Source: Oceanobacillus profundus
GTDB lineage: Bacteria; Bacillota; Bacilli; Bacillales; Amphibacillaceae
Length of the DNA stretch: 64,000 bases
Reading direction: 5' to 3'
Assembly (NCBI RefSeq): GCF_003515705.1
Contig: NZ_QWEH01000013.1
Location: 62,001-126,000, forward strand
The notes under the pieces are model-generated. The model saw nothing but the letters and a program-made list of their open reading frames with translations. It was not told the DNA's origin and did no database searches. Below are positions 18,322 to 26,488 of this stretch, piece after piece; the stretch's first letter is position 1, and each line of letters starts with the position of its first letter. A program made the position numbers and the translations under genes.

Positions 18322-18364
18322 AGTGTAGACTAATTCGATAACTATTTATGTGAGGTTTATCACT
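18322..18364 (-). promoter_or_regulatory. Fnr-dependent promoter of the radical SAM gene
   Basis: TGTGA-GGTTTA-TCACT (18349-18364) matches the consensus at 9 of 10 positions. On the minus strand TACACT (18327-18322) is the -10, so the box centre lies 41.5 bp from the predicted start at 18315. Confidence 0.7.
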
Positions 18365-18383
18365 TATCTTCATAAATAAGAAA

Positions 18384-18406
18384 CCCCTGACCATCAAAGA
18401 CAGGGG
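18384..18406 (-). terminator. Terminator after the DUF2249 gene
   Basis: CCCCTG (18384-18389) pairs with CAGGGG (18401-18406); on the minus strand it is followed by TTTCTTATTT. It separates the CuA/DUF2249 pair from the radical SAM promoter. Confidence 0.7.
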
Positions 18407-18418
18407 CTACTTTAATTA

Positions 18419-18658
18419 TTATCTCTTTTCTATCTCTACTCTCCAAACCTCCGGGCCTTCTTCAACATATTCCCAATGAAAAGTACCTTCTCGTTCAATT
18501 AAAAATTGATAGTATAACAGTTTAGGATCATGCGTATTCGAAAGGTGCATCATTTCTCCAGACTTTAAACGATCAAATGTTTCTAGAATCCTTACATGAC
18601 GGATCTTTGGTCTAATATCTGGTGCATGTAAGGTTGCAGCATATTGCTTTTCGTTCAT
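18419..18658 (-). CDS. DUF2249 domain protein
   Basis: A 79-residue protein. The core runs VRILETFDRLKSGEMM, then NTHDPKLLYYQF, then FHWEYVEEGPEVWRVEI, which is the DUF2249 pattern. Such domains often accompany hemerythrins and proteins of nitric oxide or anaerobic metabolism; their chemistry is not established. It lies 37 bp after the CuA lipoprotein gene in what looks like a two-gene unit under tandem Fnr boxes. Confidence 0.75.
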   Translation of the reverse strand: MNEKQYAATLHAPDIRPKIRHVRILETFDRLKSGEMMHLSNTHDPKLLYYQFLIEREGTFHWEYVEEGPEVWRVEIEKR

Positions 18659-18695
18659 TTAATGACCCCCGATAACCTTATAATCGAACTTCCTC

Positions 18696-19118
18696 TTATA
18701 GAACAACTAATGTTGCAACCATCTCTGCGTGACCTTCCCCACAGAAAATATTACAGTATATTTCATATTCACCTGGATCCTCCGGAATGATAACTGCTTC
18801 CCCATCCCCCTCAATTTTAACCCCAAGTTCATTAATTGCAATTCCATGGTGTCCTTCTTCATTTGTTAATGTAATCGTTACTTCCTCTCCAGATTGAACG
18901 ACAAATTTATCCTGGTTAAACTCAAAGTCCGTTGCAACGATATTGACTTCATTTGTTACTTCCACCGATTCATCAGAAGCACTGGTTTCGTTAGACTGCT
19001 CTGCTGTCGTTTTCGTATTGTCAGCTTCTTCACTTGCTGAACCATTTTCATCCCCTCCGCAAGCAACGAGCGAAAATAGTAATCCGATAAATAGGATAGC
19101 TAATAATCCTTTTTTCAT
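18696..19118 (-). CDS. Membrane-anchored CuA-type cupredoxin lipoprotein
   Basis: A 140-residue exported protein. The signal peptide ends at a lipobox, LVAC-G, so Cys20 should be lipidated; a Ser/Glu/Thr-rich linker follows (about 22-55). The cupredoxin fold then carries GHHGIAI and the complete CuA motif CNIFCGEGHAEM, as in cytochrome oxidase subunit II, nitrous oxide reductase and some NO reductases. No oxidase subunit I is next to it; cbaB of the ba3 oxidase is encoded separately 5 kb away. It may be a free-standing electron carrier or copper relay for denitrification or an oxidase. AAGGAGGCGTCATC precedes ATG 19118. Confidence 0.82.
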   Translation of the reverse strand: MKKGLLAILFIGLLFSLVACGGDENGSASEEADNTKTTAEQSNETSASDESVEVTNEVNIVATDFEFNQDKFVVQSGEEVTITLTNEEGHHGIAINELGVKIEGDGEAVIIPEDPGEYEIYCNIFCGEGHAEMVATLVVL

Positions 19119-19150
19119 GATGACGCCTCCTTAATTTTTATTACATTTTA

Positions 19151-19272
19151 AGTATACGCTCACTGTATTTACTAGACTGTGAGGTACAGCACTTGTTTTC
19201 TGTGATTTTAATCACAATCAACGGATATGCAGTGACATTTTTCACATGCATATTGAAAAAGAATGGTATGAT
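19151..19272. promoter_or_regulatory. Divergent promoter region with three Fnr-type boxes
   Basis: Boxes: TGTGA-GGTACA-GCACT (19178-19193), perfect TGTGA-TTTTAA-TCACA (19201-19216) and AGTGA-CATTTT-TCACA (19231-19246). On the minus strand TATACT (19156-19151) predicts a start at 19144, 41.5 bp from the first box and 64.5 from the second, both typical Crp/Fnr activation positions. On the plus strand TATGAT (19267-19272) predicts a start near 19279, 40.5 bp from the third box. The region therefore serves the CuA gene and the crp-like gene back to back. Confidence 0.7.
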
Positions 19273-19307
19273 ATGCTTTATAGAAGGTAATTGGAGGAGG
19301 TATCCTA

Positions 19308-20000
19308 ATGTACCCAGATTCAGTGAAAAATCTATTACAGCGTTTTCCACTTTTCAAAAGTTTAACGGATTATGAAATTGCTCCGATTTTAAATATTGCT
19401 CAAAATCGAACATATAGACAGGGTACTCATGTCTTTATGCAAGATGAACCACTGACCAATGTATACTTTATCCATCAAGGAAAAATGAAAATATATCGAA
19501 CGGATATCCACGGCAAAGAACAAATCATCAATGTTTTGAATGGTGGAGATATGTTTCCGCATCAAGGGTTTTTCCGCAACGATAATTACCCAGCACATGC
19601 CGAAGTAATGGAAGAAGCGGTGCTTACTTTCATTCCGATTCCATTATTTGAAGACTTTTTAATTAACAACCCTGAGGTAAGCATTAAAATTTTCCGGGTT
19701 CTAGGAGATAAAATTGTTGATTTGCAAAACCGTCTTGAGGAAAAAATACTGCGTAACACCTATGAACAAATTATTCTATTATTACTTCGACTTGGGAAAA
19801 AACACGGATTAGAAACTGCGGCAGGAAGGCTTACACTAACGACGCATTTTACCAATAAGGATTTAGCAAACATGATTGGTTCAAGCAGAGAAACCGTTAG
19901 CAGAACTCTCACCCAACTAAAGAAAAAACAACTCATATCAACAGATAGCAGTGGAAATACGGTGTTAAATACAAAACAATTAAAAGAAGAATTATTTTAA
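19308..20000 (+). CDS. Crp/Fnr-family regulator without cysteines
   Basis: A 230-residue regulator: barrel domain (about 10-125), dimer helix, and a winged HTH with NKDLANMIGSSRETVSRTL (recognition helix with the Glu/Arg pair typical of TGTGA-binding proteins). It has no cysteine at all, so it cannot hold an Fnr-type cluster; a haem (as in Dnr/NnrR-type NO sensors) or another ligand is possible. Because the recognition helix resembles that of Fnr, it could share the TGTGA boxes of this island. GGAGGAGGTATCCT precedes ATG 19308. Divergent from the CuA lipoprotein. Confidence 0.88.
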   Translation: MYPDSVKNLLQRFPLFKSLTDYEIAPILNIAQNRTYRQGTHVFMQDEPLTNVYFIHQGKMKIYRTDIHGKEQIINVLNGGDMFPHQGFFRNDNYPAHAEVMEEAVLTFIPIPLFEDFLINNPEVSIKIFRVLGDKIVDLQNRLEEKILRNTYEQIILLLLRLGKKHGLETAAGRLTLTTHFTNKDLANMIGSSRETVSRTLTQLKKKQLISTDSSGNTVLNTKQLKEELF

Positions 20001-20005
20001 ACCTT

Positions 20006-20050
20006 ACAGTGCCTTTCCACTATATCCAAAAGATACTAGAAAGGCACTGT
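20006..20050. terminator. Bidirectional terminator between the Crp-like gene and the phosphoesterase gene
   Basis: ACAGTGCCTTTC (20006-20017) pairs perfectly with GAAAGGCACTGT (20039-20050), loop 21 nt. It ends 5 bp before the stop of the convergent gene, so it serves mainly the plus strand gene. Confidence 0.75.
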
Positions 20051-20054
20051 TTGA

Positions 20055-20930
20055 TTATTCTCCAGTAATCTTAATTACACTAAGCTGACTTTGATTAAGG
20101 AAACGGATGGGTGCAACACTTGTGCCAAGACCACTATCAATATAAAGAAACTGGTTCGTACCAAATTCATATATCCCCTTCTCAAGCTTAGGGAAAAACC
20201 CTTGGTCTGGGGCAACTAAAGCGCCGATAAACGGGATTCTCACTTGTCCTCCATGGGTATGTCCGCTTAAAATTAAATCTGCTGGAATATCATTATGCTT
20301 ATCCAACATACTGGGTGTATGGGATAGTAAAACCGTATAGTTTTCTTGATCCAAATTTTCAAACGCACTATCAAGATTTTCATGATTAGTTGATGCATCA
20401 TCAACCCCTGCTAGATTAAGTGTTGTATTGCCTATTGCAAGCTCAGTATGTTGATTGTTTAATAGCTTTACATTCCTTTTTTCAAGGCCCTCCAAGAGAG
20501 ATTTTCGATTCGGATTGTCCCATTCATGGTTACCGGAGACAAAGTAGACATGCTGATTCAGTGCTGTCAGTCTCTCAACCAATGAAAAGACATAATCGAA
20601 ACTAGTTGTCCGTCTGTCTACAAGATCACCCGTCAATACGATAATATCAGCATCTATTCCTTCTACGGTATCTAACAACTTTTCATTGTTATCACCAAAA
20701 ACTTTATTATGTACATCACTAAGTTGAACAATGGTGAAGCCAGAACCAGCTGGTATTTTATTCGTCTGAAAATGGACGCGATTCACTTTAAATATGTTGG
20801 TATCCATAAATGCTTTTGTTGAGAATAACAGGATACATAAAGCCCCAATAATGAGCGCTAATCTTTTTCGCTTTTTGCGATTTTTTACTTTAGCCGTTTT
20901 TTCTTCCTGTTGAATTATTTGCTTTGACAT
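20055..20930 (-). CDS. Membrane-anchored metallophosphoesterase (YkuE/YaeI type)
   Basis: A 291-residue protein with a basic N-terminus, one membrane helix (about 24-42) and a calcineurin-like domain outside. The metal motifs are all present in order: QLSDVHN, LTGDLVDR, VSGNHEW, LLSHTP, and SGHTHGGQ. Relatives act on lipid or cell-wall phosphates. The start is taken at ATG 20930 (MSKQII...), 13 nt after a GAGGGG; a TTG four codons earlier is an alternative, and the ATG at 21011 has no ribosome site and falls in the upstream terminator. Confidence 0.85.
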   Translation of the reverse strand: MSKQIIQQEEKTAKVKNRKKRKRLALIIGALCILLFSTKAFMDTNIFKVNRVHFQTNKIPAGSGFTIVQLSDVHNKVFGDNNEKLLDTVEGIDADIIVLTGDLVDRRTTSFDYVFSLVERLTALNQHVYFVSGNHEWDNPNRKSLLEGLEKRNVKLLNNQHTELAIGNTTLNLAGVDDASTNHENLDSAFENLDQENYTVLLSHTPSMLDKHNDIPADLILSGHTHGGQVRIPFIGALVAPDQGFFPKLEKGIYEFGTNQFLYIDSGLGTSVAPIRFLNQSQLSVIKITGE

Positions 20931-21003
20931 GTGCTGTTTCAATCCCCTCAGGTAATGATCTACCTTTAGTTTAATCGAAATGACAGGCAATAACACGAAA
21001 AAA

Positions 21004-21032
21004 GAACGCATTTCTATTTTAAGAATGCGTTC
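21004..21032 (-). terminator. Terminator after the oxidase-linked membrane protein gene
   Basis: GAACGCATT (21004-21012) and AATGCGTTC (21024-21032) form the stem; on the minus strand six T follow. It ends the SCO/membrane protein unit. Confidence 0.8.
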
Positions 21033-21044
21033 CTTTTCATTGCC

Positions 21045-21608
21045 TCATGTTTCACCATATTCTTCTTTATCAATAAACAACGTTTGAATAAAATAAATCA
21101 CGATACATAGTCCGGTTAATAAAAACGTCCAACCTAGTGCCTTTTGTTCTTTTATTAAGTAGCTATTACAAATTTGATTCGGGGATAAGATATAAATCCA
21201 AGCCATGATTCCAAAAAGGATACTTAGAAGAATAAAGATGCTGTTTTTACCTTTTATTGTTAATTTACTCCAACTATCACGCAGTGGGACTCCAGCTAAG
21301 AATGGCAGACTAATAAACTTGAAAATTTCTGCGGCAGAAACGGTTAATGCTTCATCCATCGTACGCGGGATCATCCAGTAGCTTATGATAATCATAAATA
21401 ACACAATTCCAGGCACACCGTTTTCATTCCATTTTTCAAAAAACGCTGGGAAGGTTTGTTGGAGGAATGGGGTGAACAGCATCCCCACCATCACGAGTAA
21501 TGGCATTTGCATATGCATATGAACAACCATTATCGATTCCAATAGTGTAACTACAGGTGGAAGCATTAAGAATAGATAGATACCTAATCCATAGATTGCT
21601 TGTTTCAT
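21045..21608 (-). CDS. Polytopic membrane protein coupled to SCO
   Basis: A 187-residue protein with about five to six hydrophobic helices and a His/Met-rich stretch near residues 28-36 (VVHMHMQM) at the mouth of the second helix. Met/His clusters of this sort often bind copper. The start overlaps the end of the sco gene by 4 nt, so the products are probably made together. I do not recognise a named family with certainty; an assembly role for the neighbouring ba3 oxidase is inferred from position. Confidence 0.65.
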   Translation of the reverse strand: MKQAIYGLGIYLFLMLPPVVTLLESIMVVHMHMQMPLLVMVGMLFTPFLQQTFPAFFEKWNENGVPGIVLFMIIISYWMIPRTMDEALTVSAAEIFKFISLPFLAGVPLRDSWSKLTIKGKNSIFILLSILFGIMAWIYILSPNQICNSYLIKEQKALGWTFLLTGLCIVIYFIQTLFIDKEEYGET

Positions 21609-22240
21609 GACTTATCCCCCACTTCAGTTCGCAGGATAGCATTAACTTTACTTGCTGCTTGATCAATATTTTCGTAATCCATCACATCTACAAGCTTTCC
21701 TTCTGGGTTGACTAAATAAAATGCAGCATTATGAGCGAAGTGACCATTATTATCTGGAATGACGATTACACCAAAACGATCCAATAGTCCATCTAGTTCT
21801 TGCTGGTCAGGTATTCTTGCCATCCGCCATGTTTCCCCATCACTATTAAAATAGTTGCGATAATGTTCTAATGTTGCTGGATCATCATTTTCAGGATCAA
21901 AACTAATACTCATAAATACAATATCCTCACCGATATATTGTTCTGGAATTTGGTTGTAAACTTGTGCAAGATTCATTTCAAGCAACAAACAAACATCCGT
22001 GCATGCTGTATAAATAAAGGTTAACATGACGTATTTCCCTTGAAATTCAGAAAGTGAGTATACCCTTTCCTTGCTATCCTCTAATGTTACCTTAGGAAAC
22101 TCTGGCTTTTCTTCAACCAGCTTCATTGTTCTTGCCTGTTCAGCTGTATAAGCTGTAAATCCGTCTGTACCAATTAAAAACAGCCCAAAACCAAACATGA
22201 TAACAATGATGAGTGCGAATGTACTCCGCTTTTTGATCAT
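21605..22240 (-). CDS. SCO1/SenC-type copper chaperone
   Basis: A 211-residue thioredoxin-fold protein with an N-terminal membrane anchor (about 7-26). The copper motif CTDVC lies in FIYTACTDVCLLLEMN and the third ligand His in NGHFAHNAAFYLV. It delivers copper to, or reduces the thiols of, the CuA site of oxidase subunit II outside the membrane. It is followed by the 4-nt overlapping membrane protein gene, and lies downstream of cbaA, from which it is separated by an intergenic repeat. Confidence 0.9.
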   Translation of the reverse strand: MIKKRSTFALIIVIMFGFGLFLIGTDGFTAYTAEQARTMKLVEEKPEFPKVTLEDSKERVYSLSEFQGKYVMLTFIYTACTDVCLLLEMNLAQVYNQIPEQYIGEDIVFMSISFDPENDDPATLEHYRNYFNSDGETWRMARIPDQQELDGLLDRFGVIVIPDNNGHFAHNAAFYLVNPEGKLVDVMDYENIDQAASKVNAILRTEVGDKS

Positions 22241-22261
22241 ACAATCACGTCCTACAATGAT

Positions 22262-22495
22262 TTTTTAATCATGAGGCTGGGGCTTGTTTTAATATAGGAA
22301 AAATCCGAACGCCCCGCTCCGGAGATATGCTCCGCGCACCTTAGGGCGGCTGGTGAGCCCCCTTGTGCTATCGCACTTCGGTGTCTCACCTATGCCCTCC
22401 CTCACACAGGAGTCTACGTATATTTCCTACGCTACTTTTGTGCATCGTTCGTTTTTCACGCCTAACACTTTAGTTACGTCCCTACCTTTTCGATT
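22262..22495. repeat. GC-rich intergenic repeat between cbaA and sco
   Basis: The 264-bp gap holds no ORF but is clearly richer in GC than its surroundings, with short inverted segments such as GGTGAG (22342) against CTCACC (22385). It includes GAGGCTGGGGC and TCTACGTATATTTCCTACGC, segments I recall from dispersed Bacillaceae repeats. Only one copy is in the window, so the repeat status is provisional. It interrupts what would otherwise be a compact oxidase-assembly operon. Confidence 0.5.
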
Positions 22496-22504
22496 TTAAA
22501 TGAA

Positions 22505-24178
22505 TCACCACGTTCTAAATGGCGGAGATCCTGGTACATCGAGTATTTCAATGATTGGAACGACATATCCCATGGCGACAATTGCAATTAGTAATACAAT
22601 TGTGAGCCCCCATCTTTCCGTCCATTTTGGTGCAGGGTAAGCATCCGCTTCTTGCTCTGCAATTGGAAATTCCGTTTTTCCTTTTGGCGCAAAGAACATC
22701 AGATGAACAGCGATATAAACCATGAGCAACACTGCGACAATTAGAAGTGTACCACCAATCGCAAGGAAAATCAGATATGGATCCCAGCTTAATGCTGCCT
22801 GATGGTTCCCGTAAGTTGTATAGGAGGTTCTCCGTGGTGAGCCTAAGAGTCCAACTGCATGCATAGATCCAGCCATAAACAACATACCAACTGTCCATAA
22901 AATCGTTTGGATAATACCTAATCGATTAATCTGTGGTGTGAATTTACGTTTTGATAAATATGGAATTAACCAATACGAAATCCCGAAAAATGTTAATGCA
23001 ACGGTAACGCCAACTGTTAAATGGAAATGCCCCACAACCCATAATGAATTATGGACGACTTGGTTTAACTGATTATTTGTTTGCGCAATCCCACCAGCTC
23101 CACCAGGGATAAAGGCAGCCATCGCAATAAATGGAGCTAAGAAACGAACGTCTCCCCATGGTAATTTTTTAAACCAACCTAATAGACCTTTTCCGCCTTT
23201 TCTTCTGCCAGTACGTTCGAATACAGCAAACATTGCAAATGCTGTCATGAGTGATGGAAAACCAATGGATAAACTCATAAATACGTGGATAAATTTCCAG
23301 CTTTCTGTAATTCCTGGGTCAACAATTTGATGGTGGAAGCCTCCTGGAATATTCAGAATAACTAATAGAATAACGACTAAACGTGTTAATGCATCACTAA
23401 ATCCCTTTCCGCCAATAATTTTCGGCACGGCTACATACCATGCAGAAATTGCTGTTAAATACCAAATGTTTACCAGCGTGTGACCAAAGCTCCAGAACAA
23501 TGTCCGGCTAAGCATGACATTAATGGTCTCTTTCCAGCCGAAAGCCCATGGAATCAACGTTAATACCTCAACAGCAACCCCAATACTTCCAAATACAAGC
23601 ATGACGAACACACCGGTTGCAAAGAATGCCAGCAATGGGATATGCTGTCCTTTATGTTTTTTTCTCCAATGCGCCACATTGATAAATGCTCCAAATGCAG
23701 CAATCCAGATTCCTACTACTAGAAATACTAATCCGATATAAAACCATGGAGATGCTTGCATTGGGGGATAAAAGGTAAACATAACCGAAGCTTCTCCCGC
23801 AATAATAGTTGCTGCAACAAAGACAACACCGATTACCATGCATCCAAAAGCAATCCAGCCCATGTTTCTAACTTTAGGAAGAAGTCCTCCGAGTGTATGA
23901 GATAATGCTGCGTAAAAATAACCAACAGCAAATGTTGTCGTAAATACGAGCAGCAATAAAATACCGTGTGCTGTCAGCGTCTGATAATAATCAAACCATG
24001 CTGGCAATTCGAATAACCCAGCTCGATTTAGACCTTGCAGCAATCCTAAAACTCCACCAATTAATAGTGCTGTAAAAGAAACGACTAAAAAAGTTAATGA
24101 TAACGTTGCATCTTTTGCATTCACTCCTAATGCTTCCGTGATTTTATGATGAAACACATTTTTTTCAGCTAAATCCAT
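22505..24178 (-). CDS. cbaA: ba3-type cytochrome oxidase subunit I
   Basis: A 557-residue haem-copper oxidase subunit with 13 or more helices. It reduces oxygen at a haem/CuB centre. TAHGILLLLVFTTTF carries a low-spin haem His, SFGHTLVNIWYLTAISAWYV the CuB His-Tyr region, GGFHHQIVDPGI the CuB His pair, and VVGHFHLTVG the final haem ligands. Weak similarity to aa3 enzymes and the small partner subunits place it in the B (ba3) class with high oxygen affinity. It follows cbaB by 14 bp. Confidence 0.93.
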   Translation of the reverse strand: MDLAEKNVFHHKITEALGVNAKDATLSLTFLVVSFTALLIGGVLGLLQGLNRAGLFELPAWFDYYQTLTAHGILLLLVFTTTFAVGYFYAALSHTLGGLLPKVRNMGWIAFGCMVIGVVFVAATIIAGEASVMFTFYPPMQASPWFYIGLVFLVVGIWIAAFGAFINVAHWRKKHKGQHIPLLAFFATGVFVMLVFGSIGVAVEVLTLIPWAFGWKETINVMLSRTLFWSFGHTLVNIWYLTAISAWYVAVPKIIGGKGFSDALTRLVVILLVILNIPGGFHHQIVDPGITESWKFIHVFMSLSIGFPSLMTAFAMFAVFERTGRRKGGKGLLGWFKKLPWGDVRFLAPFIAMAAFIPGGAGGIAQTNNQLNQVVHNSLWVVGHFHLTVGVTVALTFFGISYWLIPYLSKRKFTPQINRLGIIQTILWTVGMLFMAGSMHAVGLLGSPRRTSYTTYGNHQAALSWDPYLIFLAIGGTLLIVAVLLMVYIAVHLMFFAPKGKTEFPIAEQEADAYPAPKWTERWGLTIVLLIAIVAMGYVVPIIEILDVPGSPPFRTW

Positions 24179-24192
24179 TTTGCTTCCCTCCT

Positions 24193-24660
24193 TTATTTCA
24201 CAACAATTGTCATTGCCATCATTTGATGCCCAACACCACAGTACTCATTACAAATGACTAGATATTCACCAGGAGTATCAAACTTTTGCGAAATGCGTTG
24301 TACATGTCCAGGTGTTACCATCGCATTGATGTTTGTACCAATTACTTGAATACCGTGCACTACGTCCTTTGATGTCATCGTAAAATGTACTTCTGAACCA
24401 GCAGGAATTTCAATCTCATTTGGATTAAACCGAAATGCTTCCAGTGTCATAACAACCTCGTACTCATCCGCTCCAACCTCAAAAATGCCAGGATTATCAA
24501 ATGGTGCCGTTTCATCCACCTTCTGAGGATCAAGTGTTTCCATCCCACTTGGGGGTGCCATTCCATGCGCAAAAGCCTGGTAACCAGTAAAAACCATAGC
24601 TAAAATAATAATTCCAACACCGACAATTAACCAAATCTCTTCAGCACGATGTAATTTCAT
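24193..24660 (-). CDS. cbaB: ba3-type cytochrome oxidase subunit II
   Basis: A 155-residue protein with one N-terminal helix (about 10-30) and an outer cupredoxin domain. The CuA motif CNEYCGVGHQMM is complete and is preceded by the His of VVHGIQVIG. It takes electrons from cytochrome c. The single helix and short length are typical of ba3 rather than aa3 enzymes. GGGAGGTATAAGG precedes ATG 24660. Confidence 0.93.
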   Translation of the reverse strand: MKLHRAEEIWLIVGVGIIILAMVFTGYQAFAHGMAPPSGMETLDPQKVDETAPFDNPGIFEVGADEYEVVMTLEAFRFNPNEIEIPAGSEVHFTMTSKDVVHGIQVIGTNINAMVTPGHVQRISQKFDTPGEYLVICNEYCGVGHQMMAMTIVVK

Positions 24661-24676
24661 CCTTATACCTCCCTTG

Positions 24677-24829
24677 TTAAATTCTGATCATATAAAATAC
24701 AATGAGTAATAATGTAAAAGCGACGATAGATCCTCCAACAAAAACAACAGAAGAAAATAATGCTCCTTTAAAAGAATGTTCCTCATCCGTAACATTTACT
24801 TTTTCTTTCATATCTTTGTTTATTTCCAT
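24677..24829 (-). CDS. cbaD: Small oxidase subunit IIa (one-helix protein)
   Basis: A 50-residue protein starting MEINKDMKEK, with a charged N-terminal third and one helix from about residue 22 to 47 (FKGALFSSVVFVGGSI onward). GGGAGGCGTC precedes the start; a competing out-of-frame ATG lies 4 bp before. Its size, topology and place directly before cbaB match the IIa subunit of ba3 oxidases (34 residues in Thermus). It starts the operon under an Fnr-type promoter. Confidence 0.75.
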   Translation of the reverse strand: MEINKDMKEKVNVTDEEHSFKGALFSSVVFVGGSIVAFTLLLIVFYMIRI

Positions 24830-24860
24830 TCATGACGCCTCCCTTATCCTTCTTAAGTCC

Positions 24861-24903
24861 ATTTTAAAATGGATAAGCAATGAATTAAGTGAAGCACATC
24901 ACA
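24861..24903 (-). promoter_or_regulatory. Fnr-type promoter of the ba3 oxidase operon
   Basis: AGTGA-AGCACA-TCACA (24888-24903) matches the Fnr consensus at 9 of 10 positions and is extended by TTAAGTG/CACTTAA arms. On the minus strand TAAAAT (24866-24861) is the -10, putting the box 41.5 bp from the predicted start at 24854. This would induce the oxidase at low oxygen. Confidence 0.65.
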
Positions 24904-25139
24904 CTTAAGAAGTGATTTAGAGCACAGAAGGATGTCTTCGTGACAGCTTTTTGAACGATGCAGGGAAGTGGCATTATTTGAGCTGTGTAAATTGGTTTCA
25001 TACAGAGTCAGAAAGCAACCAAGCTTATGAAAACCAACTAGGTACTATAAAATAGAAATAAACATAGTGCAGGAGACGCTTCAAATATTTCTATAAATGT
25101 TGTAAATATTGTGTATAATTCAAAAGAGGGGGAATAAAT

Positions 25140-25583
25140 ATGGTGTATTTAGAAACGATTACGAAGGACAATTGGCTGAAGGCTATTTCACTGCGTGTTC
25201 GGGAAGATCAAGTGGGGTTTGTGGCATCAAATGCGGTTTCACTGGCTCAATTAAATTTTCTTGAAAGTTTCCATGCAAAAGGAATTTATCTTGATGAGGA
25301 AATGATTGGATTTGCACTCTATGGAATGGACGAAGAGGATAATGAGTACTGGATTTATCGAATGATGATTGATCAAAAGCATCAAGGAAAAGGTTATGGA
25401 GTAAAAGCGATTCAACTTATCATCGATGATATTAAGACGATGAAAGAAGAGCACCATCAAACGATCACCCTGTCTTATGAGCCAGTTAATCAACATGCAA
25501 AATATGTTTACGAAAAATTAGGTTTCCAAGATGTAGAAGGACTAATTAATGAAGGCGAACAAGTTATGCGCTTTACGTTTTAA
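25140..25583 (+). CDS. GNAT acetyltransferase, BltD-like
   Basis: A 147-residue GNAT-fold protein. The acetyl-CoA loop is in DQKHQGKGYGVKAIQL (Q-x-x-G-x-G type), followed by YVYEKLGFQ of motif B. The whole, with ISLRVREDQVGFVAS at the front and NEGEQVMRF at the end, resembles spermine/spermidine acetyltransferases of the BltD kind. It stands alone between terminator-bounded units, with a GAGGGGG ribosome site. Confidence 0.8.
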   Translation: MVYLETITKDNWLKAISLRVREDQVGFVASNAVSLAQLNFLESFHAKGIYLDEEMIGFALYGMDEEDNEYWIYRMMIDQKHQGKGYGVKAIQLIIDDIKTMKEEHHQTITLSYEPVNQHAKYVYEKLGFQDVEGLINEGEQVMRFTF

Positions 25584-25592
25584 TGAAAAAAA

Positions 25593-25626
25593 GCTGACGG
25601 AGCATTTAGTCAAGTCAGCCTTTTTT
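25593..25626. terminator. Bidirectional terminator between the GNAT and DinB-like genes
   Basis: GCTGAC (25593-25598) pairs with GTCAGC (25614-25619), preceded by an A-run and followed by TTTTTT, so it works for both convergent genes. Confidence 0.8.
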
Positions 25627-25670
25627 AGCAGGTTTAACGATTTCTTCTACATTTGTGGGTCGTAAGCGAT

Positions 25671-26228
25671 TTACATTTTATCACTTTCTGAAAAGTATTT
25701 TAAGGTTAAATCAAAATGATGCTTTTCATGTACAGCGATAAGATGAATGCTTTGAATTAAGTTCGGATAATGGGCAATAGGATCTGGATAATAAATTTGT
25801 CCCGCCACATCCTGCGGAATATGTTTCAGTATATTTTTTAGCTGTTCTGTCTCATATTCCAAAAACCATTCAATTTCAGTAACATTCCATTTATTCTCCA
25901 GACCAGAAGGCGGCATAATCAGTAAAGGGGCACGCATTGATCTTTTCTTTTTGTCCTTATATTCTTCATAAATATTATGTATTTCTGTTTTATAGGATTG
26001 TTGCTTTCGAACATAAGCAAGTGGCAGCATGACGGGAATATAGAAATTCGAAAATCGCCTAAACAACTTTACCATTAAGAACAAATGATATAACGTTTCA
26101 CCTATTGACCACTTGTCAGGAAAAGGTCTATTCCAACCCCGCTCAAAGTTCAATGTCCTATTATGATAAAAAGCCTCTCGCTGCTTGATTAATTTATTAA
26201 AATGCTTTTCCATCTCAGTACTTTTCAA
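25671..26228 (-). CDS. DinB-family metal-dependent protein
   Basis: A 185-residue four-helix protein. WSIGETLYHLFLM supplies the first metal His, and HEKHHFDL near the C-terminus the H-x3-H pair, as in DinB/YfiT proteins. Members act as thiol-dependent S-transferases or have unknown roles in stress. The start is TTG 26228, following AGGAGCTGAGCCGA; a longer ATG start does not exist. Monocistronic. Confidence 0.78.
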   Translation of the reverse strand: MKSTEMEKHFNKLIKQREAFYHNRTLNFERGWNRPFPDKWSIGETLYHLFLMVKLFRRFSNFYIPVMLPLAYVRKQQSYKTEIHNIYEEYKDKKKRSMRAPLLIMPPSGLENKWNVTEIEWFLEYETEQLKNILKHIPQDVAGQIYYPDPIAHYPNLIQSIHLIAVHEKHHFDLTLKYFSESDKM

Positions 26229-26352
26229 TCGGCTCAGCTCCTATTATTAATAATCTTTATAAAATAATTCGACATAAGAACAAGTAAACCTTTGAATTCA
26301 GCACTAAATAAACAAAATATTACGTGTTTTATACTCATCCTTGACTTAAAAA

Positions 26353-26383
26353 AGGTTATCTAAGCAAATTTCATGGATAACCT
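26353..26383 (-). terminator. Orphan minus-strand terminator-like hairpin
   Basis: AGGTTATC (26353-26360) pairs with GATAACCT (26376-26383) and is followed on the minus strand by six T. No minus-strand gene lies directly upstream of it, so it may end an untranslated transcript or read-through from 27.2 kb. Confidence 0.4.
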
Positions 26384-26488
26384 CGTTGTTATTAACAATA
26401 TAAATTTGCAATAAGGACGGTGCTGCCGATACCGTTTTCACATCTTACATCTTTTAGGAATAAGATGTGTTAAAAAAGGATGAGAAAA

